A stretch of 64,000 nucleotides of DNA, from contig CP185379.1 of the NCBI GenBank assembly GCA_049177215.1, positions 1,240,001 through 1,304,000 of the forward strand. Reading direction: 5' to 3'. The notes under the pieces were generated by a model. The model saw only the letters and a program-made list of their open reading frames with translations, was not told the origin of the DNA and made no database searches. Source of the DNA: Pollutiaquabacter aromativorans (GTDB lineage Bacteria; Bacteroidota; Bacteroidia; AKYH767-A; 2013-40CM-41-45). Of the stretch, positions 25,206 to 33,113 are shown piece by piece. Every line of letters starts with the position of its first letter. Within the stretch, counting starts at the first letter, position 1. The position numbers and the translations under genes were made by a program.

Positions 25206-25844
25206 GTGCTGACACCCGTCAACCTGTTCGGTCTATTACTGGCTTATCTCGTAGGATCCATTCCGTCCGCGGTTTGGGTCGGAAGAACCTTTTATGGCAT
25301 CGATGTACGGGAATATGGCAGCGGCAACGCGGGTGCCACGAATACGTTCAGGGTCCTCGGTAAAAAGCCTGGCATCGTAGTACTGATCATGGATGTGCTG
25401 AAGGGATTCGCAGGGGTGAAGCTGGCTTACCTGGTCGGCGATTATGATCCGGCATCTCCGGAATTCATCGATTTCGAATTGGCCCTTTCCGTGTGCGCCT
25501 TGTTAGGGCACATCTTTCCGGTTTATGTCGGCTTCCGGGGTGGAAAAGGAGTTGCCACCATGCTGGGCATACTGGTCGCTGTGCACACGCCGGCAGCGTT
25601 GATCTGCGCCGGTGTATTTTTGCTCTCGCTGTTGATCACCGGCTACGTTTCCCTGAGCAGTATGGCGGCCGGCTTGGCTTTTCCGGTGGTCATCATGGTT
25701 TTTTATTCCACCAATTCCAGTATCAACATCTTTTCGCTGGCAGTGGCGATCATGATCCTGGTGACGCACCAGCGCAATATCGAGCGATTGATCGCCGGCG
25801 AGGAGTCACGGGTGAAGTGGCATCCCCGTAATAAGATAGCTTGA
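25206..25844 (+). CDS. plsY: Acyl-phosphate:glycerol-3-phosphate acyltransferase
   Basis: 212 residues. PlsY adds the first acyl chain to glycerol-3-phosphate in the inner membrane, using acyl-phosphate. Motif 1 reads GSIPSAVWVGRTF then REYGSGNAGATNTFR, and motif 2 is FPVYVGFRGGKGVAT. Membrane segments are spread through the protein as expected. The start is GTG at 25206; the first membrane helix (VNLFGLLLAYLVGS) begins right after it. Its last 39 bases overlap the convergent membrane TPR-like gene. Confidence 0.93.
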   Translation: MLTPVNLFGLLLAYLVGSIPSAVWVGRTFYGIDVREYGSGNAGATNTFRVLGKKPGIVVLIMDVLKGFAGVKLAYLVGDYDPASPEFIDFELALSVCALLGHIFPVYVGFRGGKGVATMLGILVAVHTPAALICAGVFLLSLLITGYVSLSSMAAGLAFPVVIMVFYSTNSSINIFSLAVAIMILVTHQRNIERLIAGEESRVKWHPRNKIA

Positions 25845-26696
25845 GTCCGGACAGATCCTTAGCGTCAGGTTGAGGCAGCCATCGCGCAGACCGGTGTCGA
25901 GCTGAAATGCCCGCAGTGCATCACCGCACACTCGTTCCCGACGATTCAGATAGGCGAGCGCATTTGCCCTGAGATACCAGCTTTGGGAAATCGTTGAATC
26001 CAGCCGGATCGACCGGCTGAAGTCCCGTATCGCTGACTCAGCAGTTGCGAAATCCAGATCCAGTCGGTTAAGCTTAAATGATCCCCTGGCCAGATAGGCA
26101 AGGGCATTATAGGGATTATAATAAATGGCGAGGTCGTACGCCTGAAGCGCATTTCCCAGTTCACGACGTTCCTCAAAAGTATGTGCACGGTCCAATGCTT
26201 CCTTCGACGATACGTCGTCCGCCTCCGAGCGGGGAAACAACCGCTCGATCTTATTATCCGCATCGCTCAGCCGATCATCGGACAGCCTGGCCAGGAGGAG
26301 ATCCTCCATGTTCTTGCCTCTGAAGTAATGAAAGAACTTCCAGTCACCCAGTGCGGAGCCGGTACCTAACAATACGAAACACAGCAATACGTTAACCTTA
26401 TCAATGCCTTTTCCCGGAAATGATTTCGCGGCAAAGGTGATTCCCAAGCTGATCAATCCAAAGCAGGACGCAAAACGTCCCAGACCAGACACGATCCCGA
26501 ACCGCAGGTAGAGTGCCAATAAGGAAAGCAGCAAGAGCACGAGGATTATCCGCACCGGTCTGATCTTGTCTCGAAGGCTCAACCAATTTACCCCAAGGCT
26601 GGTTAACGCGACCAGCCACAACCATTGTGCACCCGGCAATTCGAATTTCCTGAACAGCAACGCGGCTGTCAAAAGCAACAGGGATACCCACGACAT
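25806..26696 (-). CDS. Membrane protein with C-terminal TPR-like repeats
   Basis: 296 residues. Five hydrophobic segments fill the first ~150 residues (WVSLLLLTAALLF; LWLVALTSLGVNWLSL; IILVLLLLSLLALYLRF; FASCFGLISLGITF; VNVLLCFVLLGTGSAL). The C-terminal third is TPR-like: ALQAYDLAIYYNPYNALAYL, then AIRDFSRSIRLDSTIS with SWYLRANALAYLNRR. Function is unknown. The start is set at ATG 26696 because the long upstream extension lacks coding character and a perfect -7 box TATCTTTG sits 4 bases upstream of this ATG. The 3' end overlaps plsY by 39 bases. Confidence 0.68.
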   Translation of the reverse strand: MSWVSLLLLTAALLFRKFELPGAQWLWLVALTSLGVNWLSLRDKIRPVRIILVLLLLSLLALYLRFGIVSGLGRFASCFGLISLGITFAAKSFPGKGIDKVNVLLCFVLLGTGSALGDWKFFHYFRGKNMEDLLLARLSDDRLSDADNKIERLFPRSEADDVSSKEALDRAHTFEERRELGNALQAYDLAIYYNPYNALAYLARGSFKLNRLDLDFATAESAIRDFSRSIRLDSTISQSWYLRANALAYLNRRERVCGDALRAFQLDTGLRDGCLNLTLRICPDSSYLITGMPLHP

Positions 26697-26700
26697 GCAC

Positions 26701-26708
26701 CAAAGATA
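26701..26708 (-). promoter_or_regulatory. -7 promoter element of the TPR-like membrane protein (TATCTTTG)
   Basis: The minus strand reads TATCTTTG-GTGC-ATG, a perfect TAnnTTTG box 4 bases before the start codon at 26696, exactly the spacing seen at hslR. It supports this start and suggests a leaderless transcript. No TTG occurs at the -33 spacing. Confidence 0.5.
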
Positions 26709-26850
26709 ATGGCTGACAGAAAGGGAAGGAGGGACCTTTAGAAATCCAGCCTGTATTGTTGAGAAAGTCAGCGGCGCCCGGTGATATGGCAGGCATATAA
26801 CCAGGAAATTTGTAACAGTGAGAAAATCCGTGCATTTGAATCCAAGGCCG

Positions 26851-29781
26851 ATGCTGCAACAGTATTGGGTCCTGGGATTGTTCTGGCTGCTTTCGTTCGG
26901 TAAAGCGTCGGCTGCCGGGGTACCATTTGAAACGCCTGAGGCCAGGCGCTGGGCGGACTCCGTCCTGGCGACACTTTCGCCTGCGGAACGGATCGCCCAG
27001 ATGTTTATGGTTTCATCCTGGAGCAACCGGGATAGTGTCCATATCCGGGAGATCGAAAAACTGATTGAAGACTGGGGAATCGGCGGGGTGATCTTTTTTC
27101 AGGGTGATCCCATGCGTCAGGCCTTGATGACGAACGATTATCAACAGCGGTCCAAAGTCCCGCTACTGATCGGGATCGACGGTGAGTGGGGATTGTCGAT
27201 GCGTCTGGATAGTACCGTGCGCTTTCCCCGTCAAATGACGCTCTCGGCGATGAAGAATGACTCCCTGATCTACCGGATGGGCTTGGAGATCGGACGCCAG
27301 CTCAACCGAATGGGCATTCATACCAATTTCGCTCCCGATGCTGACGTTAATAACAACGCGCAAAATCCGGTCATCGGTAGCCGCTCTTTCAGCGATGATC
27401 CGGCCCTGGTTTCACGTCGTGCGTTGCTGTATCAAAGGGCACTGCAATCCTCGCGTATCCTTGGAAACGGGAAGCACTTCCCAGGGCACGGTGACGTGGA
27501 TACCGATTCTCATCTGGCGCTGCCGCTGTTGGCGAAGAGCAGACTTGCCCTTGATTCGATGGAACTTCGGCCCTTTCGGGATATGATCAACGACGGTTTG
27601 GCATCCGTCATGGTCGCCCATATGTCCATCCCCGCACTCGATTCAACTCCTGCCTTGCCATCGACTTTGTCGAAACGCATTGTCACCGGACTGCTGCAGG
27701 AAGAGTTGGGCTTTCAGGGGCTGATCTATACCGACGCCTTGAACATGAAGGGTGTTGCAGCATGCTTCCGGCCGGGTGAATTGGAGTTGGCTGCCTTCCA
27801 GGCCGGGAACGATATTTTCCTCTGCCCGGAAGATGTACACAAAGGGGTGGAAACACTTTTACAGGCTGTCAACGATAGTGTCATTCGTCAGGAAGAAGTG
27901 GATCGAAGGGTCCGGAAGATCCTGATGGCGAAATACTGGTGCGGCCTCTCCACGCGGCCCTTGGTCGATACGACCAATCTGCTTGGCGATCTGAATACAC
28001 CTGAGGCCTTGTCGATGCAGTTCGATCTTTTTAGCGAGGCCATTACGATCCTGAAAAACGAACGGGAACTCCTGCCGCTACGGGCATTGGATTCGATCCG
28101 GATCGCTTCGGTCGTGATTGGCGACCGTAAGTACAATGCGTTTCAGGAAAACCTCCGGAAATACGCGCGCGTGGATGTATTTGCTGAGGACAAGGATGCG
28201 CCGGTCAGTCAGTTCGAGGCGCTGTTCACATTTCTGAAGAATTACGACCTGGTTGTTCTCAGCCTTCACGGAACAACCATGAAAGCGCAGAACGGCTACG
28301 GTATTCCGGAAGTGGCCCGGAAGTTCGTGGATTCGGTCATGTTGAATTACCCGACTGTATTCGTCGACTTCGGTAATGCTTATACCCTTACGCGTTTCAA
28401 CAGGCTCAACAAAGCGAAAGCCGTTGTGCTGGCATACGAGGATTTTCCATATGTACATGGACTTGCCGCGCAGGTCGTGATGGGTGGTCTGCGTGCGGAA
28501 GGTGGATTACCGGTGAAAGTTTCCGAAAAATACACCCGCGAATCCGGACTTACTACGGTCGGTCCGATCCGATTGACATTTACCACTCCGGAAAAGGCAG
28601 GAATGAGCAGCCGGACCTTATCCAGAATCGATACGATTGTTGCTGAAGCGATCCGCGCGAAAGCCATGCCCGGTTGCCAGGTGCTCGTGGCCAGGAAGGG
28701 AATGGTGGTGTTCAGAAAGTCGTATGGCTATCATACGTACGATTCGCTGCTTGCCGTCCGGGATGATGACCTGTATGATATTGCGTCCATCACCAAGGTG
28801 GCCGGCACCGGCCTGATGGCCATGAAAGTCTTCGATCAGGGCAAGATCGATTTGAATCAACCCTTGGCCCGTTACCTGCCACGACTACGGAACAGCGGCA
28901 AGAAGGGCCTGACGATCCGGGAGATCATGGCTCACCAGGGAGGATTGGTTTCCTGGATACCGTATTGGAAGAAGACGGTTTCGGCCAATGGTCCTGACAG
29001 TTTGTACTATCGCCGTACACCCGACGAGCGCTTCTCTGTCAGGGTATCGGACAGTCTCTTTACATTTCCTCAATTGGCGGATAGTATCCTGGATTGGTCA
29101 GTCAAAAGCCCGGCGGGAGAGCGGGGCAAATACGTGTATTCCGATCTCGGCCCCATTTTCCTGCGCTTTGCGCTGGAGCGTGTAGCGGACAAACCCATCG
29201 ATCAATTCCTGGAAGAGCAATTTTTCAGTCCGCTACAACTGAATAATACGTTGTATAAACCCTGGCAGAACTTCTCCGCAGACCGCATCATTCCGACAGA
29301 GCGGGATACTGCCTTTCGGAAAAAACTAGTGCTGGGTGATGTGCATGATCCTGCCGCCGCCATGCAGGGCGGCGTGTCCGGCAACGCGGGTCTTTTCAGC
29401 AATGCGGGTGATCTCGCCGTCATCTTCCAGATGTTGCTCAATCATGGTAGTTACGCGGGACGTCAGTACCTGAAGCCGAATACGGTGAGTATGTTCACCC
29501 GCAGGCAATTCACCCAAGGCAACAACCGCCGTGGCTTATTGTTCGATAAACCTGAAATCGATCCTTCCAAGTCCAGTCCGTGTGCAGCATCCGCATCTCC
29601 TGAAACATTCGGACACCAGGGATTCACCGGAACCTGTGTCTGGGCTGACCCGAAGGAGGAGTTACTGGTGATTTTCCTTTCCAACCGGGTTTTCCCGGAT
29701 GCAACCAACGATAAGCTGGTGAAAATGAACATTCGGACACGGATCCAGCAGGCGGCCTACGACGCGATACTCGACCAGTAA
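26851..29781 (+). CDS. Fusion of GH3 beta-N-acetylhexosaminidase-like domain and serine hydrolase
   Basis: 976 residues from ATG 26851, with signal peptide MLQQYWVLGLFWLLSFGKAS; an in-frame GTG at 26818 is an alternative start. Residues ~35-380 are a glycoside hydrolase family 3 domain of NagZ type, with KHFPGHGDVDTDSH (catalytic dyad region, H209) and the nucleophile D295 in YTDALNMKGV. A GH3 C-terminal-like region follows. The last ~400 residues are a beta-lactamase/DD-peptidase-fold hydrolase with S646-I-T-K649. The two activities together suggest periplasmic peptidoglycan turnover. This two-domain architecture is common in Bacteroidota. bshA follows after 37 bases. Confidence 0.88.
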   Translation: MLQQYWVLGLFWLLSFGKASAAGVPFETPEARRWADSVLATLSPAERIAQMFMVSSWSNRDSVHIREIEKLIEDWGIGGVIFFQGDPMRQALMTNDYQQRSKVPLLIGIDGEWGLSMRLDSTVRFPRQMTLSAMKNDSLIYRMGLEIGRQLNRMGIHTNFAPDADVNNNAQNPVIGSRSFSDDPALVSRRALLYQRALQSSRILGNGKHFPGHGDVDTDSHLALPLLAKSRLALDSMELRPFRDMINDGLASVMVAHMSIPALDSTPALPSTLSKRIVTGLLQEELGFQGLIYTDALNMKGVAACFRPGELELAAFQAGNDIFLCPEDVHKGVETLLQAVNDSVIRQEEVDRRVRKILMAKYWCGLSTRPLVDTTNLLGDLNTPEALSMQFDLFSEAITILKNERELLPLRALDSIRIASVVIGDRKYNAFQENLRKYARVDVFAEDKDAPVSQFEALFTFLKNYDLVVLSLHGTTMKAQNGYGIPEVARKFVDSVMLNYPTVFVDFGNAYTLTRFNRLNKAKAVVLAYEDFPYVHGLAAQVVMGGLRAEGGLPVKVSEKYTRESGLTTVGPIRLTFTTPEKAGMSSRTLSRIDTIVAEAIRAKAMPGCQVLVARKGMVVFRKSYGYHTYDSLLAVRDDDLYDIASITKVAGTGLMAMKVFDQGKIDLNQPLARYLPRLRNSGKKGLTIREIMAHQGGLVSWIPYWKKTVSANGPDSLYYRRTPDERFSVRVSDSLFTFPQLADSILDWSVKSPAGERGKYVYSDLGPIFLRFALERVADKPIDQFLEEQFFSPLQLNNTLYKPWQNFSADRIIPTERDTAFRKKLVLGDVHDPAAAMQGGVSGNAGLFSNAGDLAVIFQMLLNHGSYAGRQYLKPNTVSMFTRRQFTQGNNRRGLLFDKPEIDPSKSSPCAASASPETFGHQGFTGTCVWADPKEELLVIFLSNRVFPDATNDKLVKMNIRTRIQQAAYDAILDQ

Positions 29782-29793
29782 GGACGGAAGTCG

Positions 29794-29801
29794 TACCTTT
29801 G
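29794..29801 (+). promoter_or_regulatory. -7 promoter element of bshA (TACCTTTG)
   Basis: A perfect TAnnTTTG box lies 17 bases before the bshA start codon and 12 bases after the GH3 gene stop. It suggests that bshA-hemJ has its own promoter. The -33 region carries no clear TTG. Confidence 0.5.
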
Positions 29802-29818
29802 AAGGGAATCCCTCCCAC

Positions 29819-30958
29819 ATGAAGATCGGCATCTTATGTTACCCTACGTTCGGCGGCAGTGGAGTCGTTGCGACGGAATTGGGTAAAGCCCTGGCCCAGA
29901 AAGGGCATCAGGTGCATTTCATCACCTACAGCCAACCGGTGCGATTGGAACATTTTGCCGAGAACGTCTTCTACCACGAGGTGACCGTAGCGGACTATCC
30001 GCTCTTCGAATTCAGTCCATACGAAACCGCGCTGACCAGTAAACTGGTCGATGTCGCGCTCTTCGAGAAACTGGATATCGTACATGTTCACTACGCCATA
30101 CCGCACGCGTCCGTCGCCTATATGGCCCGACAGATCCTGCTCAGCAGGGGTACCTACCTTCCGTTCATCACCACTTTGCACGGAACCGACATTACCCTCG
30201 TCGGGAAGAATGAAAGTTATAACCCGGTTGTCACCTTTGCGATCAACCAGAGTGACGCGGTTACCAGTGTTTCCGATAGTCTGCGGCGCGATACGTTTCA
30301 GAATTTCAGTATTGAAAAGGAGATCGAAGTGATCCCCAACTTCATCGACCTCCGGAGGTTCAACAAGATGAGGAAGGATCATTTCAGGCGTGCGATCGCA
30401 CCGAACAATGAACGCCTCATCATCCATGCTTCCAACTTCCGGCCTGTTAAGCGGGTCAGCGATGTTGTCTCGGTATTCAACCGGGTGCAGGAAAAGATCC
30501 CGGCCAAATTGTTATTGATCGGCGACGGTCCCGACAGAAGCAAGGTCGAGAAGGAGTGCCGCGAATGTTCCGCTTGCGAACACATTCGCTTTCTCGGGAA
30601 ATTGGAAGCGGTCGAGGAAATTCTCTCTATCGGCGACCTGTTCATCCTTCCGTCCGAGACGGAGAGTTTCGGACTTGCCGCCTTGGAAGCCATGGCCTGT
30701 CAGGTTCCGGTCATCTCCACCAATACCGGTGGTATTCCTGAATTGAATGTCCAGGGTGTGACCGGATTCATGAGTAACGTTGGCGACGTGGAAGATATGG
30801 CCAGGAACGCGATTCACATTCTGGAAGATGACGAACGCCTTCTTCAGTTCAAGGCCAACGCGCTCCGGCATGCCCGTGAATTCGACATCCAGCAGATTCT
30901 TCCGCGTTACGAAGCCTTGTATGATCGCGTGCTGGCCGGCGCAACCAAAACAGCCTGA
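29819..30958 (+). CDS. bshA: N-acetyl-alpha-D-glucosaminyl L-malate synthase
   Basis: 379 residues, a GT4-family glycosyltransferase that joins UDP-GlcNAc and L-malate, the first step of bacillithiol synthesis. The N-terminus MKIGILCYPTFGGSGVVATE is characteristic of BshA. Others are HVHYAIPHASVAYMA and the nucleotide-sugar motif ETESFGLAALEAMACQVPVI with ISTNTGGIPE. Length matches the family. Bacillithiol is the usual low-molecular-weight thiol of many Bacteroidota. hemJ follows after 11 bases; bshB and bshC are not in the window. Confidence 0.94.
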   Translation: MKIGILCYPTFGGSGVVATELGKALAQKGHQVHFITYSQPVRLEHFAENVFYHEVTVADYPLFEFSPYETALTSKLVDVALFEKLDIVHVHYAIPHASVAYMARQILLSRGTYLPFITTLHGTDITLVGKNESYNPVVTFAINQSDAVTSVSDSLRRDTFQNFSIEKEIEVIPNFIDLRRFNKMRKDHFRRAIAPNNERLIIHASNFRPVKRVSDVVSVFNRVQEKIPAKLLLIGDGPDRSKVEKECRECSACEHIRFLGKLEAVEEILSIGDLFILPSETESFGLAALEAMACQVPVISTNTGGIPELNVQGVTGFMSNVGDVEDMARNAIHILEDDERLLQFKANALRHAREFDIQQILPRYEALYDRVLAGATKTA

Positions 30959-30969
30959 AGCAGCCGGGT

Positions 30970-31503
30970 ATGAGCTTCCTTCACCTGAAAGCCCTGCACA
31001 TCATTTTCGTAGTCACCTGGTTCGCCGGGTTGTTCTACATCGTTCGGCTGTTCATCTACCATACGGAGGCTAACAACGCGCCGGAGCCTGAGCGAAGTGT
31101 GTTAAGCAAACACTTTCTGGGTGCTGAACGGAGATTGTGGTACGGTATCACCTGGCCCTCTGCCGTTCTGACGTACGTATTCGGATTCAGCCTGATCCAT
31201 ACGGCTTACGCATGGATCATTCCGGATTGGTTGTGGCTCAAACTCCTGTTGGTGCTGTTACTGACCATCTACCAACTGATCTGCCATCGCTTGTTCCTGC
31301 GCTTGCAAAGCGGACGATTCCCATTGTCGGGCAATGCCCTGCGCGTTTGGAACGAAGTCGCCACCTTGTTTCTCGTGGCCATTGTGTTCGTCGTGGTCAT
31401 GAAGGACCTGACCAATTGGATATACGGTCTGGTAGGTCTGGTGGCCTTTGCAGCCCTGTTGATGGTTGCCATTCGGCTTTACCGGAAATTTCGGGAACAG
31501 TAA
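30970..31503 (+). CDS. hemJ: Protoporphyrinogen IX oxidase, HemJ type (CopD-like membrane protein)
   Basis: 177 residues with four to five membrane helices. The N-terminus LKALHIIFVVTWFAGLFYIV followed by RLFIYHTEA is the HemJ signature, with conserved histidines (H10, H31) that may bind heme. HemJ oxidises protoporphyrinogen IX to protoporphyrin IX in heme synthesis when HemG and HemY are absent. It follows bshA in the same transcript and converges with the SUI1 gene with 2 bases between stops. Confidence 0.88.
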   Translation: MSFLHLKALHIIFVVTWFAGLFYIVRLFIYHTEANNAPEPERSVLSKHFLGAERRLWYGITWPSAVLTYVFGFSLIHTAYAWIIPDWLWLKLLLVLLLTIYQLICHRLFLRLQSGRFPLSGNALRVWNEVATLFLVAIVFVVVMKDLTNWIYGLVGLVAFAALLMVAIRLYRKFREQ

Positions 31504-31505
31504 AC

Positions 31506-31853
31506 TTAGCCGCCGGATCGCTTGGCCTTGTAACCCAGTTCAAGCAGGATCTTCAGTACACGATCGCGGTGGTCACCCTGGATCAGGATCTCGCCGTCCT
31601 TTACGCTGCCACCGACTCCGCATTTCGATTTTAACAGTTTCCCCAACGTCTCCAGGTCATCCCCAGCGCCGATATACCCGGTGATCAGGGTCACCATTTT
31701 TCCTCCCCGCTGCTTTTTGTCCAATTGCACGCGCAAATCCTGACGGGCAGGAGCAAGGCTGCCGGTTTCCGGTTGCTGTTGATCCGATGCATAATGAAAA
31801 TCCGGGTTGGTGGAATAAACCACTCCGCTGCGGTGCTTGTTCTTATTGGACAT
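31506..31853 (-). CDS. yciH: SUI1/YciH family translation initiation factor
   Basis: 115 residues. The C-terminal SUI1 domain is clear: RVQLDKKQRGGKMVTLITGY, then LGKLLKSKCGVGGSVKDGEI with LIQGDHRDRVLKILLELGY. Bacterial SUI1 proteins are eIF1 homologues thought to affect start-codon fidelity. It is last in the four-gene operon beginning with the LTA-synthase-like gene, 10 bases after the DgkA-type kinase. A functional link to the lipid genes is not obvious. Confidence 0.9.
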   Translation of the reverse strand: MSNKNKHRSGVVYSTNPDFHYASDQQQPETGSLAPARQDLRVQLDKKQRGGKMVTLITGYIGAGDDLETLGKLLKSKCGVGGSVKDGEILIQGDHRDRVLKILLELGYKAKRSGG

Positions 31854-31863
31854 GTCAGTAAGC

Positions 31864-32226
31864 TCAGGTTGTAAGCAGATAGGGAAGAAAAATAATAAGT
31901 CCGATGATCACCGCCATGATCGCGGTGATCAGGACGGCCCCGGCGGCCATATCTTTTACCCTGCCGGCTAGCGGATGCCGCTCCGGATGGATTAGATCGA
32001 TCATGGTTTCAATGGATGAGTTGAAAAGTTCAGCGGACAAGACCAGGCCTATGCAAAGCAATACAAAGCACCATTCGGTTCTGGAGATGGAAAAATAGTA
32101 GCCTGCCAAGACCACCATGACCGTCACCAGCAGATGGATACGGAAATTGCGCTGCGTTCGTATGGCCGACCGCCAACCTGCCATCGCGTAGATGAAACTG
32201 CGAAGGAACATGATCAACGGGTTCAT
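31864..32226 (-). CDS. dgkA: DgkA-type prokaryotic diacylglycerol/undecaprenol kinase
   Basis: 120 residues with three membrane helices. The signature reads SAELFNSSIETMIDLI, then PLAGRVKDMAAGAVLITAI. The family phosphorylates diacylglycerol in many Gram-negatives and undecaprenol in Firmicutes; sequence alone does not settle the substrate. Its start ATG overlaps the stop of the upstream lipid kinase by 4 bases (32223-32226). With the LTA-synthase-like enzyme at the head of the operon, diacylglycerol recycling is a reasonable inference. Confidence 0.9.
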   Translation of the reverse strand: MNPLIMFLRSFIYAMAGWRSAIRTQRNFRIHLLVTVMVVLAGYYFSISRTEWCFVLLCIGLVLSAELFNSSIETMIDLIHPERHPLAGRVKDMAAGAVLITAIMAVIIGLIIFLPYLLTT

Positions 32227-33113
32227 GGCGTCTTTGCGGGTGCGAGGATGAGTAAGGATGATGGCACTACGGTAATGTGGATATTGCCCTGCAGGATGAT
32301 TGGTTCACCGTCGATATGGCCGTGAACTTCATCGGCGTTGTGGATCTTCACTTCCTTGCCGCGCAGCATATCGTAATAACGCGATTTATGCAAGGTGTTG
32401 TGTGTCATCCGGTAGAGCAGATGGGGAACCGAATAAACCGGGAATTGCCGGAGCATCGCTACATCCAGATACCCGTCCTGCAGATCGGCGAAAGGCGCGA
32501 TCACGGCGTTGTTGCCGAATTGGGATGAGTTGGCGAACGTAAACAGAAACGATTCCTTGGAGTGGGGATTCCCGTCAACACTGAAGTGAAACTCACGTGG
32601 ACGGTATTTATAGAATTCCGACAAGACGAGTTTGACATAGGTGGAATATCCGCGTGTTCCGGCCTTCGCGAACAAGTGCGCGATGTGTCCGTCAAACCCG
32701 ATACCGAAAGTCCCGACTCCCAGCCGATCATTCACCCGGAAGGTGTCAATGGAGATTTCTTCCGCCGTGTTGAGACATTTCATCGCGTCAGTCAAACCCA
32801 TCGGCATGCCCAGGTGCCTGGCCAGGCCGTTTCCCGAACCGGTTGGGATGATGCCCAGGGCGGTGGTGGTGCCGGACAATCCGGCCGCTGTTTCATTCAC
32901 GGAGCCGTCCCCGCCCACAGCTATGACCGCACGATAACCCATGGAGACGGCTTCACGGGCTAGCTCGGTGGCATGAAGCTGCGCTTGCGTAAAGACGATC
33001 TCCGGTTCGAAGCGACCCGGGTCGATCGCCGCACGGATCATGTCCGGCAGGTTGTGTTTTTTTGACGTGCCGGAATGCGGGTTGATGATGAATCGGATAC
33101 GTTGCTTACTCAT
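32223..33113 (-). CDS. YegS/DgkB-type lipid kinase
   Basis: 296 residues of the diacylglycerol kinase catalytic family. The nucleotide-binding motif is AVGGDGSVNE and the family motif is GIIPTGSGNGLARHL; the C-terminal lobe includes APFADLQDGYLDVAML. These soluble kinases phosphorylate diacylglycerol, phosphatidylglycerol or related lipids. It overlaps both neighbours by 4 bases (ATGA at 33110-33113 and 32223-32226), so its synthesis is probably coupled to the LTA-synthase-like enzyme and DgkA. The name DgkB is not assigned because the substrate is uncertain. Confidence 0.9.
   Translation of the reverse strand: MSKQRIRFIINPHSGTSKKHNLPDMIRAAIDPGRFEPEIVFTQAQLHATELAREAVSMGYRAVIAVGGDGSVNETAAGLSGTTTALGIIPTGSGNGLARHLGMPMGLTDAMKCLNTAEEISIDTFRVNDRLGVGTFGIGFDGHIAHLFAKAGTRGYSTYVKLVLSEFYKYRPREFHFSVDGNPHSKESFLFTFANSSQFGNNAVIAPFADLQDGYLDVAMLRQFPVYSVPHLLYRMTHNTLHKSRYYDMLRGKEVKIHNADEVHGHIDGEPIILQGNIHITVVPSSLLILAPAKTP

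Noticed and set aside
26851..29781. GH3/serine-hydrolase fusion as an assembly or frameshift artefact
   Set aside because: The frame is continuous with a coherent linker, and this architecture is common in Bacteroidota.
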